A stretch of 64,000 bases of DNA, taken from assembly GCA_028564675.1 (NCBI GenBank), contig JAOVVO010000053.1, forward strand, positions 154,283 to 218,282. Reading direction: 5' to 3'. The notes below the pieces were generated by a model. That model was not told the DNA's origin and made no database searches. It was given only the letters and a program-made list of their open reading frames with translations. The position numbers and the translations under genes were made by a program. Shown piece by piece: positions 1-13,243 of this stretch (the stretch's first letter is position 1; each line of letters starts with the position of its first letter). This DNA is from Onchocerca lupi. Its lineage: Eukaryota; Nematoda; Chromadorea; Rhabditida; Onchocercidae.

Positions 1-135
1 TCTGTGAAGAAATTAGATCTCTTGACAGTAATAGCTTTCGCAAAATTCACAGCAGCATATCTTGATAATAGAAAAGCTGAAGAAGTTAGTGATGATGAAT
101 TATTACATCAAGTTTATCTGTTCTTTTTTAAATAA
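1..135 (+). CDS. C-terminal end of an unidentified protein (partial gene)
   Basis: An open frame runs from the first base to a TAA ending at 135 and encodes 44 residues. It contains a hydrophobic stretch (LLTVIAFAKFTAAYL) followed by an acidic stretch (AEEVSDDELL) and ends in FFFK. The amino-acid mix is more like coding DNA than the AT-rich sequence that follows. The 5' part lies outside the window. I do not recognise the family, and an exon boundary inside this stretch cannot be excluded. Confidence 0.6.
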   Translation, partial: SVKKLDLLTVIAFAKFTAAYLDNRKAEEVSDDELLHQVYLFFFK

Positions 136-1361
136 TATTAAGCAAAAAAAAAAAAATAGGAATCGAATTATGATCTATAATTTATGAGTTCTTTGTAAAT
201 ATGATTTATTATTAAAATTTCTGAATTGTGAGTTTATTTCCAATCCAGTTTCATCAATTATATAATAGTTGATGCTGAAGATCTGCATGCTACACATTCG
301 ATGAAACTGCATTTTGAGTAATTTATATATAATTGTGAATATGTGGAAAAGAATGTTTCACAAATATCAAGTGTGTTTCTATGTTGAATTGTAAAGTTGA
401 ATCAAATATTTGAATAATTTTGCTGGGAATGCTTTTTTATGACTTACTATATTTCATTTATTATTCTATTTTTTCCAAAATAAAATTTTGCAAAAGCAAA
501 GTCTGATAACATTTCCAATCATTATGTTTAATCATCGAAATCTTTTTCATGGTTATTTGATTGTTTAAAGAGTTGAAGGCTAATTTGATTTGATTTTGAT
601 TATTGATTTTCTTTGATATTACTTTGATAATTTATCCTGATGATGCCTTAGCTTCAAAATCGTTAATTCAACACTGTTCACATTGGACTTCTTGAGCAGT
701 TATTTTATTTTGAACAATTTCCAATTTGAATTGAATTATATTTATCTAATCATTTTCGACTCGTTCAATTACATTCAGTATCCTCTGTTAAGATTTATTG
801 AATCATCTTTGGTATATTATTTACATAAAAAATTTCTTCATAGATTAGAATCTATTTTGGTTATTTGTTATTTCATTGGAAACAATTCCGCTCCTTCAAA
901 TAGATTCAGCCATTGCATTTATCATTTCTATTGGTTCATTTGATCATTTTTTTGATCAGATGTTAAATTAAACTCGAATTAAATCTTTGAAGCGTTAAAA
1001 TGATGTATTATTTTAGAGTTTGACGAAGAATTCGTTCATTAAATCTTTATTAATGCTGATTGCTTATGTGGGATTAGACAACCCAATAATTATGTTTTGA
1101 AGGAAGATGATTACAAAGTTAATTCATTTAATATATGCAATTAATCGAGCTTTAAAAGGCTAAATTCTAATCAGATGACTCGACTAATTGAAGTATTTTA
1201 ATATTTTCCAAAGAACAAATTGCAGAATTAGTGGTTTGTTCTATGTTAAGTATGTTCTTAGTAAGGATGCTATAAAATAATGTCCCTACTAGGCCAATTT
1301 CGATATGTGTACAAATACTTTATGGCCATATAGCATTGCATGGATATTTAAGACAACAAAA

Positions 1362-1446
1362 GAAAGTTAACTGAAGCGATGCTATTTACATTCAGGCTGT
1401 AAAAGAAGCTAACTGAAGCGATGCTATTTACATTCAGGCTGTAAAA
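1362..1446. repeat. two-copy tandem duplication, about 42 bp
   Basis: Copies at 1362-1404 and 1405-1446 share the core ctgaagcgatgctatttaca and continue through ttcaggctgtaaaa. They differ only near their left ends (gaaagttaa against gaagctaa), which suggests a fairly recent duplication. Confidence 0.9.
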
Positions 1447-3308
1447 TACTAACTCCCATACCAAGCCATTTTTACTAAGCCATTTCTTTTCATCCTCTTT
1501 TTTTTCCTTATTACTTTATTCAAAGTTCCTATCCTTAGAATAAGCTCTACTTTACATTTCACTTAAACATTTTTCCAGTCTGAATCAATTTTTTGGAAAC
1601 TGAATCAATCTTTGAAATTGTCATTTTTGACAACCATATCGAGAACAAAGACTTTATCTTTTTAGTTTTTGCCTCTTTTTCCATTCGCTTGCTTGTTTCC
1701 TTGGCCCTTCTAGCCTAATTTTAAATTTTGTACTACTTCTCTCCAGACTTCTTGAAAAATTCAAAAGTTATGTCTAATAAAGAACTGGTGAAATGTGAAA
1801 AGGATTGCGGAAATGAAAAAAATTTTAAGACCATCTGTTTTATCTAAACTCATTTACTGAGTAAATAATTGATTCACAGAAAAAATAGAATTCGATCAAT
1901 TTTTTTTTCCTGAAAACATCCGTGTTATGAGAATCGGTTCTTTATTTTTTAATCTGAAATGTATTTTACATGTTATAGTTTTTTAAATTTCTTTCAAAGG
2001 ACTATTTCCAATTAAAAAATTAAAACCATTAACATTACGCTGTTAACAAATCAAAATTTTTCCTGAGAAATGAATTGAAATAATTGGATAATAATTGACG
2101 TTCTTCTAAATATATCTTCTACTTATAAAATAAATAATGCATTTAGATCAGAATGAAACGAACAATTCAGGAAGTAAACAAAAAGATCTGTACGTCAGCT
2201 GTCAATCAGTGATTCAAAACGATCGAACAGAGAGTGCAGTTTGAGAACTTGCAACCTATTTAGCATGAACTCATTTGATCATCACGTATCTAGCTGTTTT
2301 AATAATAGTGACGTTAGAATTAGCTCATGTCACCATTACTGATTCCAGTAATAATCAAAGTTAAAGGAAAATAATCTCGTCTCATCGGATGGCAAATCCA
2401 ATCGTTCAATTCATTTATACTACTGTTGAGTTATAAATCCGAACATTGTAAATATTTGGATTTATAAAATTAATTCTTCAAATTTCTTATAAATAAGCTT
2501 TAATCAAGTTCCTTAAATGGCTTAATTTATCAAACTTAGTTGAGACGAATTTTTTTCTTCAAAAAAATAACCATCTTGCATCTTATAATAATTTTCTTTA
2601 AGAATACTTCGAGATTAGGCAATAACACTTGAGATCATTTTAAGTTTAAGATCAAATTTTAGAATTTAGTAACGAAGCTGTTACGTCCAAAGATTTCTAT
2701 GAATAAAGGCAGATTATCGATTATTTTTCACATCTAAAGAATCTCGAACTTTATTTCGGATTAAAGAACCAAAATGAGAAGATTAAGCATAGTGAAGCTT
2801 TTCTCTGTGGACGTCCTATAATCCGTTTGCATCCAATTGCAAACTTCTTGTTTGCACTATGTCATCTATTTAAATGTTGAAAATTCAATTTTTTGTTTTT
2901 TGTTTTTTTTTTCTATACAAAGCAATTTATTCAATTCAAATTCAACTCTTCCATACCAGCAATTGCCAATTCCATCTATCGCTTTCTTCTTTTTACAAAA
3001 AATATTCATAGCAAAGAAACAACTCAATTTTTTTTTCAAATTCTATTCTTTAATTTTAAAATTTCGCTGACATTTTCCAAAAATGATTTAGTAGTTTTTA
3101 AAGACAAAATATCATCCACTTGCTTCAACTAGTACATTTCCTTATCTCATTCCACCAGACAAACTGTTTCGCAAAAAAAAAAAAAAAATCTTTCTGATAT
3201 CTTCGCTGTCAATGGTTTCGGACCATGCATCTCATTTGTATATTTTTCGGAAATAATAATTCCCACGTTTGCCCGTATTCTATCACATCGTTATCCGTAA
3301 AATTGAGA

Positions 3309-3372
3309 ATACTGTAATTGTACTGTAAATACTGTCACTACACCGTAAATACCGTCATCATACTGTACCGTC
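3309..3372. repeat. degenerate ACTGTAAAT / CCGTAAAT repeat block
   Basis: Short units of the type tactgtaaat, actgtcacta, caccgtaaat, accgtcatca and tactgtaccg follow one another about 360-420 bp upstream of the SPSB start codon. This is a local degenerate repeat and could be a promoter element; no function can be read from the sequence. Confidence 0.5.
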
Positions 3373-3728
3373 TCTCATCCTTATCCAGAAAAATACTGTC
3401 TGTGTCCAAAGAATTCGTCCGAACCGTCCAAAAGTTCGGTCACACGTAGGGAATGGACAATTACTTTGTTTGCTTGTATGATAGATATCGATGTGTTATC
3501 TGCAAGTGGGGTGGGAGATCTCTAGTATGTGTTTTTTCCGGATATGGGATTTCCGGATGGTTAGTTTCGATTTATGGCTTCGGAGAGGAGGAATAATTCC
3601 TGCCTTTCCGAATATGAGATATGATTTTAGCTCATGCCTTTTCGAATACATGATTTCAGAAAGAAAAAATAGCTTATTTTTCTATAAATATATTTTAATT
3701 TGAGGTCGAAGGAAAATCCGAAGCCGCA

Positions 3729-6700
3729 ATGGGCCATCGTTTATCTACTCAGACGCAGGGTGATAGTACGACTTCTGAGAGTAAGTTCATATCAAGTTCA
3801 TTATTTTATTTCATTTTGTAATTTTTAAAATTTATTCAGTAAAAGATTGCAGAACCTGTACTATTCTGGATCTTACTACGATGGATTAAATAATATATTC
3901 ACTAATAACGAATGCATCATCAATTTTGTGAAAAAAGCAATGTTTATATAGTTTAATTCTATATTATGCAATTGAAATTGTAATTTTTAAATCACAAAAT
4001 TCAAGAAAAAAATTAAAATTTTACTTTTATCGGATGAAATCATGAAGCGTTTATTAATTATAATGCTATATCTGCAAATGACTCGCCATTAAAAATTATT
4101 GCTTTTATTGATTAATTTTCCGAATATGTTTTCAATCTTTTCTTCGTTACATTTCATTGAGTTCCATAAAAACTCATTTGTCAGAAAATTGTATTTCCGT
4201 CACTGCTAGAGGAGACTAAAAAGAGATTTGTTTATGTGTAATGTAATATATTGCATCCGAATGAAAAAATTATTTCCAATGTTCTGAATAGAATACACCT
4301 CGTGATAAACTGATTTCAACGCATTGGTGGTCAACATGTTTTGTACTTTTTTTTTTTGAAAATTTTTATGATTCTTTTTTTTTTACATTATCATTTTTAG
4401 ATGTTGCTTTCCTCTTCATTCTTTTACTTTTTAATCTTTTAGTCGGTTGCCTCACACTACCGTTAACCTCTTTTTGGAAAAGAAAGGCTCTAATCCAAAA
4501 TAAATAAATAAAACTTTGCGTACAATTCTGCATGCAATTATGCATTCAATTTAGTTAGGAATATATAATATCAACCATTTTCCGCTTTTATTTCTGGGCA
4601 AAAGTTGAAGGGAAAGTTATGAATTTTTCATACGAATCATTATAATTGTATAATAATCCGTACTTTTTAATTGTATGAAGAGTTTTTCGCTCACTTCTTT
4701 TTGAATGAAAGGTTGTATGCAGTAATTTTTCGAGATGCTAAGGGAAAGTGGAATCGAGAGAACTGAAATATTTCAAAAAAGTGAACATAGTAAGAAATAT
4801 GTGATGATGTTTGTTTGTAGAGTGGATCAATATTAGTGTTACAAATCCCAGAGGAGATAAAAGTCAATATTTTCTTTAGACTAAAAGGGAAGATGAATTT
4901 CTTTTTTTTTTTTCGATTATCCTTGACGATTATATCAGGAAATGATTGATTGCTGCATAAAGAAAATGATTAATTGCTTTGTGGTGAGACATTGCAGAAT
5001 TTTGATGTAGGAGTTGATAATATTTTTAAAATTTTCTAAAAACTGGTAGTGTTTAGAGTAAAAAACTGCTGGTTCGAAATTCTGTTTTCAAAATTGATCT
5101 AAATGAAATTGGAAAATAAAGACATTTCTTTGTTACAAACATCTGAGTAAGATTGAATCATTTTAATTTTCTTAGTAATATTGAATCATTTTAATTTTCT
5201 TAGTAATATAGCTCTTTTAATTTTTGCACCATCCTTTATGATTTTTAAGCGATTTTAATAAAAAATCTATAACCAAATAGAAATGTATTATTTCTAATAT
5301 AGTAAAAGATTATTTTTAAATATTTGTAATTTAGCGGAAATTTTTTCATAAAATTTAAATTATTTGTTATGAAGAAGAAAGAATTTCCAAGTGCAAGAAG
5401 AAGCAATCATCAAGTATTCTTGCTTGTAAAATAATCAGAGTAATTTGAATTTTTATCTTTGCTTAAGAGTTGAATCGAAAATGCATCACCGAAACAAATT
5501 TCAAATATAAAACGGCGAAATGATACCGTAGTAGTTATGCAAGTTCTTTTTGCTATCATTGCCTTGTCTTTCCAGTTAGGTTGAATTTCGCTAGAACCAG
5601 GTTAAGATTTTTCGTTTTTTTTGAAATTTCTTGCGAAATAATATAGAAATGAAAATAAAAATCCTATTTTGCCTGCGCTAAAGTTCTTTTCATGGACAAA
5701 TTGACAAAGAATACTTAAGTTATCACTGAAATCCGAAAAACTCATCTAAGATATTGCTGTCTTAGTCAGTCAAATTACCTGATAATTTAATTATTCAGTG
5801 AATTTGTCTTAAACAAATGTTATTTAGAGAGCTTTATCGATTTATGTATTTACGTCACCAAGAAAAGCAAGAATTTTATCTATGTAACGATTTCTTCTAT
5901 CAGTTTTTCAATTTCTAGACAAAAAGTGCTAATAATATCATTCCTTCTTTTTACGATAATCTTTTTCAGCTGATTTTATCATCCCATCTTTGTTTTTTTT
6001 TTTTTTTCAGCCAGTATTTATATACTTAAAAAATTTCCAGAACTTTGCTTATTTTTAATTTTTCTAAGATTTCGATAGAAACAACATGTTTTTGAAAAAT
6101 TGCCATCTAGATGCACTTTTTCTCTAAAAGTCAAGTAAGTCTGAGTTAATTTTGCATGCCTATACTGAGTTAAGCATATTGATATTAACCCGACTATTGA
6201 AATTTTTTAATATTAATTTTGATTTGATGGAGCCGATTATTGTGACTGAGGAGTACCGATAAAAGCTTGCAGAAGTGCTATAGGAATAGCTTAAAATCTA
6301 TAGAAAATATGGATTGTTTAAGAATAAGTTCACCTCTTTTTTGAGGAATTTTAAATTAATTTAAGATTGAACTGTTAGAAAAATACTCGAAAATAGATTT
6401 TGGCGTTGGTTTTTAAGTGTTGAAGATATTCTTCAAACTATTATAAACTTACTGTATTTGTAGTTCGATTTTCAAATCTCTCTATTTCCTTCGGATTCGA
6501 AAGTATTTGGATGCTTCAAAAAAATTTATATTGAAAACAATTCTAGAAAAAAAGGAAATGACTTTAGAAGGTTGATATTTAAAAAATTTGATTGATTATT
6601 GAAATTCCTTTTTTTTTTATTTTCTTGTTATTTCAGCATTCTTTCATAGCATTTTTTTTTCGACAGTGCTATTATTTTTCTGTTTTATTTTAACATTTGG

Positions 6701-9700
6701 ATAACATTTAAGGTTTAATGTCAATATTATTGCATATCATTTCAAGAATTGGACCAGTTATTAATTTAGACATTTAGATTAGATAAAAAAGTATGGTAAT
6801 ATTTTTCAAAAATGCTAGGTCATATCAAATCAAAAGTATGTTTGCATTTTTCTAAATTAATTTTAAGTATAATTTCCATGATATGATTTTAAAATTTGGA
6901 CATTTCAACAACATAAGTGCATCCTCTTTTCTTCTATTCGGTTGCTTATATTGGTAACTTTTAAAATTATTTGAATTTTATTTTTTGCCTAATTTTTTGA
7001 ATTTTAATTTTTTTGATCTTCTGTTTTTAAATCTGAGTAAGCTGACTGAACTTTTTTCAAAATTTTTTAATATATGCGTATTACTTTTTAATATTTCATT
7101 TACATTACCCACTTTTTAATATTTCATTTACAATCTTTTCTTACAATTTTGCCATTAATTAGCAAGATCAGTTCAGTCTAATATTTATACTTTTCTTGTC
7201 CATTGAAGAGTAAAGTTTATTTGAATGTTCTCAAAATGAGAGGAATAAAGTGTTTCAAGCGAACAACAGTAAAGATCTATGAGATTTATGAATTTTCAAA
7301 TTAAGTTTTTTTTTTTTTATATTTGATTTGAACATACATGAAGACATAGTTAAGAATGGTATGGTTCCCATGTTTAATAGAACATCTTATCATTTCCAAA
7401 ATAAATGGATAGAATATGAGGAGAATAATAGACGTGGCAGATCCTTATCTAGACTTCCTTGTTTTCCATATTTCATTCGGAAAACTTTTTTGGTTGGAGA
7501 TAATAAACTTCTTTCTTTATCATATCATGTTTTGGAGTAAGTTTTTTCTTTTTTATTATTGTTTCTGCAAATCATATATATATATATATTTTTCTGATTT
7601 CTATTTTCCTTTATATTCGCTATTATTGTCTCATAATATTCAAATGAAATTTTAATCAGCTAATCCGATTGAGTTTAAAGATAACTTTTGTTCGAATAAT
7701 TTTGTTCTGTCTGATTGTTTTACTGGAACCTTTTCCGACTATTTCTTAACCATCTTTATCAAGTTTCATTTTAAACGTACGAAATTTGTATTACGTTTTC
7801 TAAATTTGGGGAAGTTTTAAACAAAATATTTTTCTTAAAAATGATTGCGTGAATCGTCCTAGATCTTATTAGGTGTTATACTGGATCGCATTCTTATATA
7901 TTAACTTGCATGAATGTGTATGAGGCCGTATATTACGTACGCATGCACTGCCAAAGTATGTTCGTTTCATGTTTCCATTTCGTAGAAAAGTGGTTAAGAA
8001 GTAATCGGAAAAAGCTCAGGTAAAACAATCAGATTCTGTCTGATTTTAATGATCAAATATCAAAATTATTTGAACAAAACAGATAAAATAAAATTATTCT
8101 AACAAAGGAAAGTAACTATCTATTCAGCGACCATATTTATCAAAAATTCTTTCATTTTCCTTTCTGCATGTTTTAAAATTATGCAGTTAAATTTTAATTG
8201 AGACTACTTGAAAGGTATTAATTGGACATGATATATGTGATTAATTCATTTTTGGTAATGAATATCTTTAGCTTTAAGTCTTTCACAGTTGTTCTAGAAT
8301 ATACAGGAAGTTTTATCTTCACTTTGATGATTTAAAGATTAAATGCTAATTTTTCTTCCTAAACAAAGATATAATAGTTAATCATATTGAATGAAAAGCG
8401 CTGCATTTTTAATTTTCTTTCAAAATTTGCTTTTGTTAAGCAAACTTTATTTTTACAATTTTTTTTACAAATAAGTAGAATGGGTAGTGATGACGATTTT
8501 GTTGAATCCAAAATGGGACTTTTGCCATTATTATTTCAAATAAATTAGAAATTGTGTCCTTTATTTTCTTTTTTTTTTGTAGTAAGAATATATTTTCCTT
8601 TTTTTTGTTCACAAGTTTCTTTTTCCTTGTTTCCTCAACAAGTTCCAATTCTAAATGAAGTAAATTTGCCAGTAAACATTATATCGTTTTCTCATCATTT
8701 CGCATTATTGTAGAGATATTATCTTTTTACAACTTTTTCCCATGACATAAATATTCACATTAGTGGTTTTTGTAATTTTATGATAAAATGATGAGTAAGA
8801 GAAGGATTCATTCAGTAATCAATTAATACTGAAACTAAAAGATTAATTAATATTTTCCATATTTGTGGATGTTGCTATGTAGAATTCTTCATAATGTTTT
8901 TTTTTTCTTTTTTTTTTTCAGTCGCTAGTATTGTTAGGTTTTTGTAAATTATAGGTCATATTAAAGTAAGAGAATTCCCATAATATCTTTTTCGGGAAAA
9001 CTTTAACTGTTTGTTTTATTCACTTTTTTCATCCTTTTTTTTTCCTCGCTTTTCTTCACTTCCTCTCTTTTTTTTCCCACTCTTTTTTAGTTTTTTCTCC
9101 TTTAATAGATTACTAGATCTTAAAATTATCCTTTTTTAATCAGTTCCATAGTCTTTATTCGAAGTTAATCACTGACCGTATCAAATATTATTTGCTTTAA
9201 ACATAAGATGTTCTTTTTGTCATTCATTGATTTGATTTAAACCCTAATCTAAAAGAAGTATTCTGATGATATTCGAATTTGCGAAATAAACTTACACTTT
9301 TGGAGATGATTTAACGGAAATCAGGAAATCAGGAATTTTGGACATATAAAATTCAACATGATTTTGGTTTCAATCATTTCCGGTCGCACTAACTTTAGAC
9401 ACAGTAGACATTAGTTCGTTTAATAGTTTAATGAAATTTTCTTACAAAAGTTTTTTTTTTTTTCACTCTTTATATCATCAGATGTGCTATCACTAACTGG
9501 ATCATCGCATCATGTTGCGATTGGTGGTAGCAATGCAGTGGTACTATCAGTTACACAGCAGCCATTTCGTCACACTGTCGCAACACGTAGAGCTTTGCGC
9601 CCTTCACGTGAAACACAAGCTGGATCCAGTATGACTGGAGAACGTGTTAGCAATACTGTTATCGAAATTGATAGTAGTGGTAGCAGCAGTAGCAGTTTAC

Positions 9701-12700
9701 GTCGACAACATCTTTTTACTCGTTCGTATCGTACTTCACGTGAACAGAATCTAGCTATTCGATGTTTAAGTAATGCTTCAAGTTCTGCATCACACACAGC
9801 AACTATGGTGGTAGAGGTGAATGGTTCACGATCACGCACCCAGTCGAATGCTAATCCTATGGTCTGTTTCTCCATTATATTTCAGAGAGTGTAAAAGCAA
9901 CAAACTTCATTTTGTCGCACATTGTACTTTAATCGTGCCATCTATATAATAATTTCCAGATATTTATTGTGAGTCTTGCGTCGGTGCCTTCATTTGTAGG
10001 TCGTACATAATAAATTAATTATATTTTAAATCAAATGAATTTTAAATCTTCCGATTGCTTTTTTCAGGGTACTTGTTATGAGGATATGTTCCGTCCAAGT
10101 CGTTTCGATCAAATCGTTAATTCTTCACCACCACCACGTGAAGTTATGGAAGCATATGCATGGAATCCAGATGATCGCTCATTGAATATTTTTGTTAAGG
10201 ATGATGATCGATTAACATTCCATAGACATCCGGTTGCTCAATCCACCGATTCCATTCGTGCTAAGGTGAATTAAGTAATGTTTATAATAGTATCTTTTAT
10301 GAAATTCGGAAATTCCTGTTACTTTTCATCTTTGTGAATTTTTTCATCCACCGACTAGCAGCCAATTGTCGATTGATTTATTTTTGTCCTTTTGTCTTAG
10401 TTTTCGCTGATTTCTTTTTATTTTTTTTTTTTTTTTTTGTTAAAGCACTGGCGCATTGCTTATATGTCTTGTTTAGTAAGGATTTGAAAAATATGGTTGG
10501 AAAAAAGGACTGAATAATTAGTTGTGCTTTGTATGTGATGTATAAATTATTTTGCTCTTATACTTAACTTCAATTTAGTTTTTTTTAATAGATCTTTTCA
10601 AATATAAGAATCTTTTAATTCTGCAAAATTCCGAAGTCAATTATCAACTCTAGTTGACCAGCACTTTATATTGCAAATAAGTTGATGCCGAAAAAAACTA
10701 CAAATTAACAGTACTTGCATCAAGCTCAAAGGGAAGGGGACAATAATGATCCTTTCATTGAGTTTATCTCAAGATATTCTCTGAATAATGAATAAAAGAT
10801 TTACTTCTCTTTTTCATTGTTCAAAAAAGAATTTCCATCACAAATGTTTTCCGGAACTTGAACAAAACGTCAGATACATTTATCCAATCTGGAGTGGCTT
10901 AGTTATTAGCTAAGCTGATATTTAACTCGAAGCGTCTTTGATCTAAAGAACTTTTGATATAAAAGTATTTTCCCGTATTAAATTCAAGTAATAAACGATC
11001 TTTCATTTTTAGTATTTTATTCTTTCTATTTCAAGATTGGCTTCTCGAAGGGTTTCCATGTTTGGCAAATTCAATGGCCACAAAGACAGCGAGGAACTCA
11101 TGCTTCAGTTGGTGTAGCAACGAAAGCGGCATCATTGCATGCTGTTGGTTATACTTCACTTATTGGTTCCAACAGTGAATCATATGGATGGGATTTGAGT
11201 TAGTTTTTCTTTTTTCTTTAATTCTTATCTTTTTGTTGATTATTTTTATTTCTTTTTATATCTGCGATGGAAGACGGAAAAGAATATATATATTGTTGTA
11301 ATCAGTTATTTGTAATTTGTAATTTGAAATGAATTCAGTTGTGTTTCCTCAATTAAAAATGGCTTTGATCACTAGCGAAAAGCTATCTAAGTTCTGTCAG
11401 TTAGAATCTGCTGTGATTTACTCTGTTCTTATAATCATTTTTTTTTTTTTGATATATTCGAAGTTCTTCGCAATCCTAACCTTTTTGTAGTGATTAGATT
11501 AAATAAGAGAAATCATAGTTCAGCATTTACTCTAATATTATATGCAAAAAAAATAAAAATGAAAACTCTTTCATTGGTTATCTAGCTTCATTGACTATAG
11601 GAGGACCAAGTTATAGTTGTGAGATGACGTCTTTCCCAAAGCATTAAAATAACTTCAAGAATGATCTGCATCATTTACTGTCTAATATATTTTGCTATTT
11701 TTCGCTTAAGTCGAATTACAAAGAAAAGTTTTTTAGTACGTAATAAGTGTTATCATGACTCAAAGAATACAAATGGCTGGTCATATCCGAAATGTGCATT
11801 ACGTGATGAGAATCGTCTAGCACCTGATCAGTTCTACTGTATTCTTAATATGGATGAAGGATACCTGGCATTTGCTTCTGATGCTGATTATTACGGTGTA
11901 GCATTTACGGGTTTGAAGGGTCGAGAACTATATCCAACTGTTTCCGCTGTTTGGGGCCATTGTGAAATTACCATGAAATATCTCGGAGGACTTGATCGTT
12001 AGTTTTCTATTGGTTTTTCATTATCTTAATTTTATGAGGAATTGAAAAGCTGAAATTTTTTAAAATTTCAGTCATTTTGTCAGTACTATTATGCAAGGAG
12101 ATTTTCATTGATTTGAAGGCTGATTGAAACTGAAACTACATATTTTTTATTGTCTGGAAGGTTTCAGCATTGGAAATGTGTGTCTGTTTTGCTAACCTTT
12201 TTAAGCTTTCCTCTTTTGATATTATTATTTTGTTAATTACTATCTTGTGTTACAGCTATCAAAAAAACATTTCTATGCATCGAAAGCATAATCTTTGGAA
12301 ACATCGTATCAAAACATTAAATAACTTGGAATTTTAAATATCATTTCTTTAATATTATAGAGTTGTATTGCTGTCGAGAAATCTGCGAATATATTCCTAG
12401 CATTTTTATACATTTTCAGTTCTCATATTTGTCTGTTTTCGATGATGTAGATATAATTTGTTGTAACTTTTCAGTGGCATTAATGACAGAAATTTGAAAA
12501 AGACTAATTTAATTTGTTGTATTGTTTTAATGGTACTGAAATTTCAAACTCGGAAGATTGAAAAGTTTTTTTTTTCTTTAAATAAAATGGTCACTCCACA
12601 TAGAAATCATCGTTAGAAAATTTGATCAATATTCAATTAGCGAACTTTTACGTTAGGTAGCTTAATTTCAAGGATTTTTGCTCTCATTGCTTCCGGTGAA

Positions 12701-13036
12701 AGACATTTTTTCAGCTATTAATTTCTTGGCATTTCATCAAATAAGAGTATAAGTGGCAACATCTGAGATTATTCGAAGTTTGTTTTCCCTTTTCCACCTC
12801 CTTAAAGGAAAAAAAGGGAAAATAAGTTTTAAGCAGTCATTTTAACATCAACAAACTTTTGCAAAAATATGCAAATTTTTATTTATTTATTCATTTTGTT
12901 TACAGCTGAACCCTTGACGCTTTTGGAATTATGCCGTCGATCAATTCGAATATATCTAGGAAAGGGACGTATTTGTCGAGTGCGAGAACTGAGGTTGCCA
13001 ATTGGCCTAAAAAAATATTTGCTATACAAATGCTAA
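3729..13036 (+). CDS. spsb-1: SPRY domain and SOCS-box protein (GUSTAVUS/SPSB family)
   Basis: Exons: 3729-3780, 9482-9861, 10068-10265, 11036-11198, 11737-11997 and 12906-13036 (TAA), giving 394 aa with phases consistent at every junction. Residues 1-140 are Ser/Thr/Arg-rich and variable. The SPRY domain covers about 145-350 and carries family motifs AWNPDDRSLN, DRLTFHRHPVAQSTD, QRGTHASVGVAT, YGWDL and VSAVWGHCEI. The C-terminal 40 residues are a SOCS box with a BC-box (LTLLELCRRSIRIYL). SPSB proteins are substrate receptors of Elongin B/C-Cullin E3 ubiquitin ligases that bind short peptide motifs through SPRY; Drosophila GUSTAVUS binds Vasa. The LPxP Cullin-5 motif is altered here. The start is the ATG before a GTAAGT donor; a further upstream exon is possible. 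The gene symbol is by orthology and not certain between paralogues. Confidence 0.95.
5152..5207. repeat. 28-bp perfect tandem duplication
   Basis: Two adjacent identical 28-bp copies (5152-5179 and 5180-5207) begin attgaatcattttaatttt. They lie in intron 1 of the SPSB gene. Confidence 0.9.
7083..7132. repeat. 22-bp direct repeat pair
   Basis: The sequence actttttaatatttcattta(ca) occurs at 7083-7104 and again at 7111-7132, separated by 6 bp. It lies in intron 1 of the SPSB gene. Confidence 0.85.
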
Positions 13037-13237
13037 CAATTTAGTTGGTGATTCTCAAACATATTTAGATTTTTTTCTGCTTCCCATTTTTTTCATTCTT
13101 TTCCACATGTTTCCATTCATTATATTACGGGTTTCCTGCTGTGACAAATGAATTATTTTTAATGATATTGTAATTTACCATATTATGGTTTTATAAAGTT
13201 TTGTAAGCTCTCTACTCTTCAAGTATACTATTGTGGC

Positions 13238-13243
13238 AATAAA
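13238..13243 (+). terminator. poly(A) signal AATAAA of the SPSB gene
   Basis: A canonical AATAAA about 200 nt after the TAA at 13036 is the first clear signal downstream on the plus strand, implying a 3' UTR of about 220 nt. Confidence 0.55.

Larger units (their letters stand above)
136..3728. other. intergenic region and probable SPSB promoter
   Basis: No convincing exon was found. The region is AT-rich and holds a two-copy 42-bp tandem duplication (1362-1446), a block of degenerate ACTGTAAAT/CCGTAAAT repeats (3309-3372) and a more GC-rich stretch (about 3400-3640) just before the SPSB start codon, which is the likely promoter and 5' leader. The short open frames here (for example 683-943, 2837-3070 and 3491-3703) have low-complexity translations and no splice context. 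Confidence 0.5.
3781..9481 (+). other. large first intron of the SPSB gene
   Basis: This 5.7 kb intron runs from GTAAGT to ...atcatcag and has no recognisable exon. It holds two small tandem duplications (28 bp at 5152-5207; 22 bp at 7083-7132), an (AT)n run near 7575-7590 and long pyrimidine-rich stretches near 9030-9105. The open frames in it (7328-7540, 7416-7655, 8436-8648) have low-complexity, Phe/Lys-rich translations and look accidental. Confidence 0.7.

Noticed and set aside
9570..9875. 101-codon minus-strand frame
   Set aside because: It is the antisense shadow of SPSB exon 2, whose sense frame joins correctly to the other exons.
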